Source: Mortierella alpina (lineage: Eukaryota; Mortierellomycota; Mortierellomycetes; Mortierellales; Mortierellaceae). Taken from it: DNA of 64,000 nucleotides. Where the stretch lies: positions 2,790,001-2,854,000 of the forward strand of contig JANATF010000003.1 of NCBI GenBank assembly GCA_029449245.1. The letters are read 5' to 3'. Below, one piece after another: positions 12,701 through 22,652 of the stretch (position 1 is its first letter; each line of letters begins with the position of its first letter). The notes under the pieces are model-generated. The model ran no database searches, was not told where the DNA came from, and was given only the letters and a program-made list of their open reading frames with translations. A program made the position numbers and the translations under genes.

Positions 12701-13659
12701 CCAAGGACGAGGATGCGTCACAAGTGGCTGCAATATCCTCAACATCGGACTTTTGGTTGACCCCTGGCGGGCCTGACACTGCAGCCCTCACGTCGTCTCT
12801 GAAGCAAAGTGGAGGCGTTAACATGCGACCGATCGGTAGTGGTGCACAATCGAGCACCTCGGCCTCCCTTCCAGGCGCACAGTTCAGGACAAAGGCGTTT
12901 TTCGATCAGCAGTGTCGACAGGCGCTACTTCTGGATGATATCTTGTGTTTTCTTTCGTCCTGGTCAGAGGATCTCTTTGTGAGTTCTGCAGAGTTTGAGA
13001 AGATGAGTGGCGGGCTGGACGAATGGTACCAGTCCTTGGCGGACTGGCAGTCGTTCCCGCTTTCAGGGATTTTCTCGACTTCACAGCAGCCGCGGCAACT
13101 CTCAAGACAGCATGATCAGCAACAGGTTGGCATCCCTGGACGAGAGCATGTAGGGATGACCATGCCTGTGACGACGTCGACCAACGCGGACGAAGGACGA
13201 GATGTAGTGCAGTCGACTCTTCTTGGAATCACATTTCACACCATTCGGATCCTTCTCTATCGACCCTTCTTGAGGACGAACTTACGCCATCCTCCTTGCC
13301 AGCCAGCTCGAGCAAGTGCCGTGTGCGCGCAGTCTGCGAATGCAATGACATCGTTGGCCGAGTCATTGTTGAACCAGAAGGACTTGACGCTCCAGCCGTG
13401 TCTACTGATGCGGCAGCAGTTCTCGCTGGTGACTGCGGCAGGAGTGCAACTAATGAACGCCAATTTGGACGACGAGCCCAGGCTGTCGACGCCTGCCAAG
13501 ATTAATCTGCTAAAAACGTTGCGTATCCTGCGAGATGCAGACCGAACGTCTTATGGTGCTGGTGTCCAGGATGGATTTCAACAACTGCTGAGGGATCTCT
13601 TTCCCGTGCAGGCCAGGATGATGTACGATGGACCTGGTTCGATGGCTTCAAATACTTAA
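9742..13659 (+). CDS. Zn(II)2Cys6 fungal-specific transcription factor
   Basis: DNA-binding transcription factor of the fungal zinc-cluster family. Three exons: 9742-10915, 11079-12532, 12631-13659 (introns of 163 and 98 bases), giving 1218 residues. The first acceptor could also be 3 bases further on (11081). The start ATG has a good context (ATCACCATGA). The N-terminal 180 residues are Gln/Pro-rich. The zinc cluster lies at about residues 185-211 with spacing C-x2-C-x6-C-x5-C-x2-C-x6-C (CLACSMSKKPC, then CGPC). A run of 16 Gln and a Ser-rich stretch follow. From about residue 580 the fungal_trans regulatory domain begins (GRSGLLHSLVQQYFTLVHPQ), with MLLLREYAIMAG and WWHCFIIDRWMSAAYNRPV. The cluster is not at the extreme N-terminus, unlike many relatives. 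A polyadenylation-like AATAAA lies at 13770. Target genes cannot be inferred. Confidence 0.93.
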
Positions 13660-14907
13660 CGGTCATCCCTTCACATCTTTTTTTTCATTGACATGTCTTT
13701 TTTGACCTTCTCATTATCTTTTTGATTGTTGACCCGTCATTGTCAGTTCGATTATGTAGTTGCGAATGAAATAAAAGAAGATTAATAGTGATAAGCAGGG
13801 AAAATAGGCTCTCCAGCTCATAGCGAGGCACGCAGAAGCAGGTACACAGTGTCGTGTGCCTGTGCAAAGCAAAGTTGCGAGTACAAAGATGAAAGATGCT
13901 CACTTGCTGTGCCTTTATCACAGATTTTGTATATGTGTACTGTACGCAGTGCCGTATCGTGCTCTGCTGTGCTATGAGTCGACAGGCGCCCGATCTCTTC
14001 CTCGGCTGTTGCTTCCGAGCACAACGAAGTTACGAATAGGATCACAACCTACACCCTGAGATACACAAGCCATACGCCTCTGTAGCCGCATGTTGCCACT
14101 TCCGCATGTTGTCCGTTGGGCGTGTGATTTTGTTTAAGAGAAAGCCACGGTGCAGGCGGCATCATGTGAAGTGAGCATGGTCGTGTGTGAGAGAACAGAT
14201 AGCACAGAACACATGGAGAGTATGAGCTCATCCAGTTGGAACAGAATCAATTGATTCAAGAGATCCAATCGAGATCAATGCTTCACCCTCGCCGGCTCCC
14301 CGAGAGTTGCTGTACTCTTATACTCTTATAAAGAAGAGAAAAGGCTTGAGACCGACAGACTTGCTGAGTGGACCAAACGGAGCGGAGCAATTTTAATCGC
14401 TTGTTTGATTCTTCGACACAACACCTCAAGGCGGGAAAGAGTACTCAGTGGGTCCAGTCCAGTCGACAGGGATGAGACCTGACTGGCTGACAAACGACTG
14501 CCTATCGTCTCGGGCTGATCGTGCCTGAGAACCATAAGTGTTTTTTTTTCTTTCTTTTCAGTCTCCTCGGCTGACTTTTTTTCCCCTTCCTTCTTTTCCA
14601 CACTCCTCCCCAGGCTTCCCCTCTGCCGCTGCCCTTTCTCCCTCTGTTTTCTCTCTTTTCTCTCTGCTCTCCACTTTTGTCTCCCACGCCCATTGCTCGT
14701 TTTTCTTCACTCGTTCCTGACCCTTTCTCATCCGCACTGATCGCCTCCCTCTCTTCTTGCCGCCTCTATCTCGTTTTCTCGCTCTTGCTCGTTCGCTCTT
14801 GCTCCGCCACCTCAACTTGCTCGTTGGATCGAACTTGGTCCTTTGATCGCCTGATCGCCTGATCGCTTGATCCCCAGCCTGATCACAAGGAACACAGCCT
14901 TACAACA
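13660..14907. other. Intergenic: 3' region, then pyrimidine-rich leader
   Basis: No gene seen. The first part holds the 3' UTR of the Zn2Cys6 gene. From about 14540 to 14900 the plus strand is almost continuously C/T-rich, as in leaders and core promoters elsewhere in this window. Confidence 0.6.
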
Positions 14908-16698
14908 ATGCGCCACCAGCCCAACTCGCCTCGCAAGGTCATTGCCGTCGATCTGGACGAGGTCCTGGCCAGGACCACGCTGGCCATCGCCGACTTCCAC
15001 AACGACACCTACGGCACTACCCTGACCATGGACGACTTTGTCTCATACGACTACACTCAGGTCTGGGGCGGCACCCGGGAGGAATCGATCGCAAAGTGGA
15101 GGCTCTTTTTCGATTCGCCGTACTTCCTCAAGGTCGAGCCTGTCGAGGGCAGTCTGGAGACTTTGAAGGTAACAAGCCTGGGCCAATTGCATTCGATTTG
15201 AACAGAGACGCCCTGCACAATTTCCCGCCTTGACTCTTGTTTGCCCTGAGCCCGACCTGCAATGGTAGCGGAGAAGTTTTTTTTTTCCTTGGCCTATGGA
15301 TGTCTGTTTGTCTGTTTGTCTGCGCCTTGCGCCTCGCTGCTGACTGACAAAGGCGCTCTAACTCCTTCCGACTGGCAAAATATTCAACCAACTTCGCACC
15401 CCCACTTTAATAACAATTGTCTCTCTCCCTCCCTCTCTCTTTCTTTCCCCTTTGTATTATGTCGGGACGCCGTCTACTACCACTAGCTTCTGAAGGCCCG
15501 CCGTTTTAGCTTGGTCATCGTCACTGCACGCCAGCAATTTGTCGCCGATCTGACCAAAAAGTTTGTCGACCGACACTTTCCCGGAATCTTTGAGTCCATC
15601 TACTTTGCCAATCACTTTCTCACCGAGGAAGAGAAACTCACATTCATCTCCAAGCCAAAGTCTGTGATCTGCAGAGATGTCCACGCCCAGCTTCTGATCG
15701 ACGACTCACTCGAGAACGCCACGGAGGTGGCCAAGGCTGGCATCCCCGTCCTACTCTTTGATCTTCAGGGCGCCTACAAGTGGAACAAACTCGAAGCTGG
15801 CCAGCAATTGCCCGATAAAGTGACCAGGGTGAAGAGCTGGAAGGAAGTCCAAGCCTGGTTCCCAAGACCAAAATCCCCTCTTTCAAATCAGTGCCTCAGT
15901 CGCGACGACCAATACTTTCAAGACGAAGAATCCGAGGAAGATGAAGACGACGAGGAGAAGAACGACGAGGAGCATCTTTACAACTATCAGCATCAGCAAT
16001 ATCACCACTCTCACTTGGCTTCTTCAGACTCGGATTCGGACGAGGATCTGAATGCGGACGACGACGACGACGAGATGTTGACGAAGCGCGAGCAGGAGGA
16101 AGAGGAAGATAGCCATGGTCGGACCTTGAGAAGGCGCAAACTGATGATGATGGACTTTAGCAGCTCTGAGGATGACGACGACATCGATGTCGATCATCAC
16201 CATGGAGAGAACATGGACAGCGACGAGCAAGACCTGGATCTCGAAAGTGGCCACGGTCACTCTCATCACCAACATAGTAATGGCACCACGCGTCATATCT
16301 CGCATGCAGATCTGGAGCGGTACCGTCATCAGCATGAGACCATGTACACGGGTGAGGACGGTATGGAGATCGAGATGGAGGTGGATATGGAATCGACCAC
16401 CACGACCTCGACGCTTGTGGACGACGACATGGAACAAGGGCTCATTACCACACAAACGACCTCTTCATCCACAACGACAGTTACCTCAATAGGAACTGAA
16501 GCTCAAGTAGAATGTCACTCCTCTCAAGAGATTGAGTCCTTCTCGGCCACTACGATACCGACCTCGCCTGAGGCCATGGCCGTCGAAGGACTGTCGATAA
16601 AGAGCCCCCCAATGTCAGGATCCGAGCCGTGCATGTCCTCAGTGTTTGAACAAACGGACAAGACCAACGTGGACATGGAAGAGGTCCCTCTCGCATAG
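14908..16698 (+). CDS. HAD-superfamily 5'-nucleotidase-like protein with long acidic tail
   Basis: Two exons, 14908-15168 and 15487-16698, with a 318-base intron (GTAACA...TAG); 490 residues. The N-terminal half is a HAD hydrolase resembling the deoxy-5'-nucleotidase (NT5C) family. Motif I is VIAVDLDEVLARTT (nucleophile Asp about residue 15), motif II is VIVTARQQ, and the motif III/IV region is KPKSVICRD followed by LLIDDSLENA. The predicted activity is phosphate-ester hydrolysis on a small substrate, perhaps a nucleotide. After about residue 220 the protein changes to low complexity: runs of Asp/Glu, His-rich patches (YHHSHL, DHHHGE, GHGHSHHQHS) and then Thr/Ser-rich sequence. The tail is acidic and probably disordered, and could bind metals or basic partners. 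The long intron contains a pyrimidine tract before the acceptor. Fold assignment is firm; substrate is not. Confidence 0.85.
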
Positions 16699-17134
16699 AC
16701 GGAATCTTTTATTTTCTTTTTCGTTTGTTTTGTTTGTTGTTGTTTTCCATAGTTGTTGCCATTCGACTAGTGGACCTGTAATTGTTTTCATTTTTCTTTG
16801 TCGTTTGCCCCACCCCTACCGAGGCTAGTGGATCTGCCTTTTTTTTTTTTTTTTTTGTAATATCGTTTTTTACCACACCCTCATTGCATTTTTCACTTAG
16901 ATTATACCATAAAAAACACAACCTTCCATTAGATAAATACAACAGCGTTTTGTTCTTTAGCTAAAAACTGAACCTTTGTCGAGGGTGGATGCTCGCTCCC
17001 GCAACACACGGCATCAAAGAGAGACTCAGTGAGCTTGATGTGACAGGTCATATCAGCATGAGGGCTTCCGACATGGATCTCCGAGTTGTCGGTGCTGGCG
17101 TTGCCGGAGAAGCCGACTGAAAGAAGAGCAACGA
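16699..17134. other. Intergenic between HAD gene and repeat array
   Basis: T-rich 3' region of the HAD gene (T-runs near 16840) followed by about 150 bases of unique sequence before the repeat array becomes recognisable. No gene seen. Confidence 0.6.
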
Positions 17135-20100
17135 AAACCTAAAGAATAGAAAAGTAGGCACCGGACCACTGTTCCTGAGATACCATGCACCTGCATATGG
17201 GCCATAGATGGCGCCTCTTATTGGTCGATCAGAGCTGGATCCTGCAGACGCTCGTCGACTATTGCCGAATTGCTTATAATGCGGTACTGCCGGCACGGTG
17301 GGCTTGTCCAGAGCGAGCTCGATCGTCCGAGCCGCTTGAATTGCAAGTATAACCAATTTCAAGATTCTGCAGGATACGCCTGGTCTTAACGAACGGGTCC
17401 ATTCCGGAACTCGTATTGCGAAGATGAGTAAACCAAGAAAGGAGTGTCTGGCGTCATGCACCACACTCCCGGGGCTCAAGAAAAGCAGATGGGATGGTCA
17501 GTCGTGCGCCTAAAAACTGCTGTAGAAAACTCGCCCACCGAAGCTGAGACCAGATGCTTTCAGAGAGCCTTGGGAGCCGTAATGGCTCTCGATGGCTACC
17601 GGGTGGCCTGCGTAGAGGTGCCAGGCACTCAGCGCGATCCGATAGGACTCTGTGGTGCGCTACATGGTGTGTATACAGCATTTTATGTATTTTTGCATGG
17701 CACACAAACCTAAAAAATGCACTGGCCCACTGTGCCTGATGTCCCAGGCACTTGCATATGAGCCATAGCATCCATATGGCGCCTCTCATTGGCCGATCAG
17801 GGCCAGATCTTGCAGATGCTCGTCGACTAGTGCCGAAGTGCTTATAATGCGATGCTGCCGGTACTGTGGGCTTGTCCAGAGTGAGCTCGATCGACTGAGC
17901 TGCTTGAATTGCATTTATAACCAATTTCAAGAATCGGTGAGATTCGCCTTCGCAATTGGCCCTCTGCCTTTTGAGAATGGGTCGATTCCGCAACTCAGAT
18001 GGTGAAGATGAGTAAACCAAGAAAACAGTGCCTGGCGTGATGTAGCAGACTCTCAGGGCGCCAGAAAAGTCGATGGGACTCTGTGGTGCACTACATGGTG
18101 TTTATACAGCATTATATGTATTTTTGCACGGCACACAAACCTAAAAAATGCACTGGCCCACTGTGCCTGAGATCCCAGGCACTTGCATATGAGCCATAGC
18201 ATCCATATGGCGCCTCTCATTGGCCGATCAGGGCCATATCTTGCAGATGCTCGTCGACTAGTGCCGAAGTGCTTATAATGCGATGCTGCCGGTACTGTGG
18301 GCTTGTCCAGAGTGAGCTCGATCGACTGAGCTACTTGAATTGCATTTATAACCAATTTCAAGAATCGGTGAGATTCGCCTTCGCAATGGGCTCTCTGCCT
18401 TTTGAGAATGGGTCGATTCCGCAACTCAGATGGTGAAGATGAGCAAACCAAGAAAACAGTGCCTGGCGTGATGTATCGAACTCTCAGGGCGCCAGAAAAG
18501 TCGGTGGGATGATTCAGGCGCCAAAAACTGCATTAGCAAAGTCGCCCTTCAAAGGAGGTCAGAAGGTATCAGAGAGCCCTGGGGGCCGTAATGGCTCTCG
18601 ATGGCTACCGGGAGGCCTGTGTAGAGGTGCCAGGCACTCAGCGCGATCCGATGGGACTCTGTGGTGCTCTGCATGGTGTTTATACAGCGTTTTATGTATT
18701 ATTTTGCATGGCACACAAACCTAAAAAATGCACTGGCCCACTGTGCCTAAGTTCCCATGCACTTGCCTATGGGCCATAAGAGCCGTATGGCGCCTTTCAT
18801 TGGCCGATCAGGGCTGGATCTTGCAGATGCTCGTCGACTAGTGCCGAACTGCGTATAATGCGATGCTGCTGGTACTGTGGGCTTGTCCAGAGCGTGCTCG
18901 ATCGTCTGAGCTGCTTGAATTGCATTTATAACCAATTTCAAGAATCGGTGAGATTCGCCTTCGCAATTGGCCCTCTGCCTTTTGAGAATGGGTCGATTCC
19001 GCAACTCAGATGGTGAAGATGAGTAAACCAAGAAAACAGTGCCTGGCGTGATGTATCGAACTCTCAGGGCGCCAGAAAAGTCGGTGGGATGATTCAGGCG
19101 CCAAAAACTGCATTAGCAAAGTCGCCCTTCAAAGGAGGTCAGAAGGTATCAGAGAGCCCTGGGGGCCGTAATGGCTCTCGATGGCTACCGAGAGGCCTGT
19201 GTAGAGGTGCCAGGCACTCAGCGCGATCCGATGGGACTCTGTGGTGCTCTGCATGGTGTTTATACAGCGTTTTATGTATTATTTTTGTATGGCACACAAA
19301 CCTAAAAAATGCACTGGCCCACTGTGCCTAAGTTCCCATGCACTTGCCTATGGGCCGTAAGAGCCGTATGGCGCCTTTCATTGGCCGATCAGGGCTGGAT
19401 CTTGCAGATGCTCGTCGACTAGTGCCAAACTGCGTATAATGCGATGCTGCTGGTACTGTGGGCTTGTCCAGAGCGTGCTCGATCGTCTGAGCTGCTTGAA
19501 TTGCATTTATAACCAATTTCAAGAATCGGTGAGATTCGCCTTCGCAATTGGCCCTCTGCCTTTTGAGAATGGGTCGATTCCGCAACTCAGATGGTGAAGA
19601 TGAGTAAACCAAGAAAACAGTGCCTGGCGTGCTGTAGCAGACTCTCAGGGCGCCAGAAAAGTCGATGGGACTCTGTGGTGCGCTGCATGGTGTTTATACA
19701 GAATTATACGTATTTTTGCATGGCACACAAACCTAAAAAATGCACTGGCCCACTGTGCCTGAGATCCCTGGCACTTGCATATGGGCCATAGCATCCATAT
19801 GGCGCCTCTCATTGGCCGATCAGGGCCAGATCTTGCAGATGCTCGTCGACTAGTGCCGAAGTGCTTATAATGCGATACTGCCGGTACTGTGGGCTTGTCC
19901 AGAGCGTGCTCGATCGTCTGAGCTGCTGGAATTGCATTTATAACCAATTTCAAGAATCGGTGAGATTCGCCTTCGCAATGGGCCCTCTGCCTTTGAGAAT
20001 GGGTCGGTTCCGCAACTCAGATGGTGAAGATGAGCAAACCAAGAAAACAGTGCCTGGCGTGATGTATCGAATTCTCAGGGCGCCAGAAAAGTCGGTGGGA

Positions 20101-20833
20101 TGATTCAGGTGCCAAAAACTGCATTAGCAAAGTCGCCCGCCAAGCTGAGTTCAGATGCTATGAGAGAGCTTTGAGGGCCGTAATTGCCCTCGATAGCTAC
20201 CGGGCGGTCTGGGCAGTGGTACCAGGCACTCAATGCGATCCACGAGGAGTCCCCGACGTGCTGCATGGTGTTTCTGCAAGCATTATAAGTAACTTTGTGC
20301 GGCGCACCAACTCAAAATAAAGCACAAGCCCAGTGTGCCTGAGATCCCATGCACCTACATATGAGCCATAGCATCCATATGGCGCCTCTCATTGGCCGAT
20401 CAGGGCCAGATCTTGCAGATGCTCGTTGACTAGTGCCAAAATACTTATAATGCGATACTGCCGGTACCGTGGGCTTGTCCAGAGCGAGGTCGATCATCCG
20501 AGCTGCTTGAATTACAATTGTATCCAATTTCAAGAATGGGCAAGATTCGCCTGCGGAAAGGTACCTCCTACCTATGGCATTTAACAATTTATGATTCAGT
20601 TCAAAGGAACCCGCTAAGTTCATGGTTCAGTTCCTAACTATGGTGCTATGGAGGAGCAGTTGAATCGTGGTGCTTTAAGGAGCTAAACGATGTGCTTGTG
20701 AGGGCGGATCTGGGTACTCATCAAGAGTGAAGAGGGGGCTAAGGGGGCTCAAGAGGTACAGGAGGCGTGAGCCAACTGGCATCTATGTCCGGATCTGACA
20801 TGTTCAGCCAAATGGGTCGATTCTGCAACTCAT
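17135..20833. repeat. Left arm of palindromic repeat array (six to seven units)
   Basis: Directly repeated units, recognised by the anchor ACTGGCCCACTGTGCCT or close variants at about 17161, 17721, 18152, 18732, 19313, 19744 and 20322. Successive spacings are about 560, 431, 580, 581, 431 and 578 bases, so there are two length classes. Long units carry an extra ~149-base module (for example 18510-18650) that short units lack. Inner units are nearly identical; the outermost (17161) and the innermost (20322) are clearly diverged. Each unit keeps an open frame on the minus strand of roughly 60-130 codons. No transposase, reverse transcriptase or ribosomal RNA similarity was recognised. Confidence 0.95.
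20561..20810. repeat. ~250-base insertion inside the innermost left-arm unit
   Basis: The innermost left-arm unit matches the consensus up to about 20560 (GATTCGCCTGCGGAAAG) and again from 20811 (AATGGGTCGATTCTGCAACT). In other units these points are only about 25-30 bases apart. The intervening ~250 bases are found nowhere else in the window. I see no terminal inverted repeat or clear target-site duplication. Confidence 0.7.
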
Positions 20834-22460
20834 AGGCTTATGTGCCGTGCAAAAATACATATAGTGCTGTATAAACACCATGCAGCGCACCACAGAATCC
20901 TATCGGATCGCGCTGAGTGCCTGGCACCTCTACGCAGGCCTCCCGGTAGCCATCGAGAGCCATTACGGCCCCCAGGGCTCTCTGATACCTTCTGACCTCC
21001 TTTGAAGGGCGACTTTGCTAATGCAGTTTTTGGCGCCTGAATCATCCCACCGACTTTTCTGGCGCCCTGAGAATTCGATACATCACGCCAGGCACTGTTT
21101 TCTTGGTTTGCTCATCTTCACCATCTGAGTTGCGGAACCGACCCATTCTCAAAGGCAGAGGGCCCATTGCGAAGGCGAATCTCACCGATTCTTGAAATTG
21201 GTTATAAATGCAATTCCAGCAGCTCAGACGATCGAGCACGCTCTGGACAAGCCCACAGTACCGGCAGCATCGCATTATAAGCACTTCGGCACTAGTCGAC
21301 GAGCATCTGCAAGATCTGGCCCTGATCGGCCAATGAGAGGCGCCATATGGATGCTATGGCTCATATGCAAGTGCCAGGGATCTCAGGCACAGTGGGCCAG
21401 TGCATTTTTTAGGTTTGTGTGCCGTGCAAAAATACATATAATGCTGTATAAACACCATGTAGTGCACCACAGAGTCCCATCGACTTTTCTGGCGCCCTGA
21501 GAGTCTGCTACATCACGCCAGGCACTGTTTTCTTGGTTTACTCATCTTCACCATCGGAGTTGCAGAATCAACCCATTCTCAAAAGGCAGAAGGCCCATTG
21601 CGAAGGCGAATCTCATCGATTCTTGAAATTAGTTATAAATGCAATTCAAGCAGCTCAGTCGATCGAGCTCGCTTTGGACAAGTCCGCAGTACCGGCAGTA
21701 TCGCATTATAAGCACTTCGGCACTAGTCGACGAGCATCTGCAAGATCTGGCCCTGATCGGCCAATGAGAGGCGCCATATGGATGCTATGGCTCATATGCA
21801 AGTGCCAGGGATCTCAGGCACAGTGGGCCAGTGCATTTTTTAGGTTAGTGTGCCATGCAAAAATACGTATAGTTCTGTATAAACACCATGCAGCGCACCA
21901 CAGAGTCCCATCGACTTTTCTGGCGCCCTGAGAGTCTGCTACATCACGCCAGGCACTGTTTTCTTGGTTTACTCATCTTCACCATCTGAGTTGCGGAATC
22001 GACCCCTTCTCAAAAGGCAGAGGGCCCATTGCGAAGGCGAATCTCACCGATTCTTGAAATTGGTTATAAATGCAATTCAAGCAGCTCAGTCGATCGAGCA
22101 CGCTCTGGACAAGCCCACCGTGCCGGCAGTATCGCATTATAAGCAATTCGGCAATAGTCGACGAGCATCTACAAGATCCGGCCCTGATCAGGTAATGAGA
22201 GGCGGTATATGGATCCTATAGCCCATATGCAGGCGCATGGGAACTCACGTACAGTGGGCCAGCTGCCCATTTTCTTCTTTTTAAGATTGTGTGCTGTGCA
22301 AAATTACATATAGCGTTGCAGCAACACCATGCAGCACATCAGAGTCCCCGCGGATCGCGCTGAGTGCCTGGCGTTGCTACCGAGGCTACCCGGTAAACAT
22401 CGAGAGCCATAGAGTTCCCAGGGATGTATCGGATAGGGATCTCGTACAGCAGTCTTTGTA
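20834..22460. repeat. Right arm of palindromic repeat array (inverted units)
   Basis: The same repeat family in reverse orientation. The reverse-complement anchor AGTGGGCCAGT occurs at about 21391 and 21822, with a diverged copy (AGTGGGCCAGC) at about 22253, spaced 431 bases. The innermost unit (20834-21400) is of the long class, with the extra module at about 20880-21045; the next two are short. Similarity fades out around 22440-22460. The switch of orientation near 20833 is abrupt, with no obvious spacer. Open frames occur here on the plus strand, mirroring those on the minus strand of the left arm. Confidence 0.95.
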
Positions 22461-22652
22461 ATGTTTTCTTTTTAATTTTTTTTTTTTTTTTGGCAACAAG
22501 TTTATTTTTTTGTCCGTTGCAAAGTATGCAAAGGAAGTATGCAGAGAGAAAGAGTTATAGAGAGTAGAATACACGAGAAGAGATGATCGGTGAAAAAGGA
22601 AGGGAAAACAGCCCCATAGAGGAGGAGGAGGAGAAGGACTACAAACACTTTC

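Noticed and set aside
17980-18000. GGGTCGATTCC in each repeat unit, one base from the RNA polymerase III B-box
   Set aside because: No convincing A-box at the right distance and no T-arm pairing, so a tRNA-derived (SINE) origin is not supported.
17048-22221. Treating the repeat-unit open frames as individual protein-coding genes
   Set aside because: No recognised family, and frames end at different places in each unit. Recorded as a finding to test instead.
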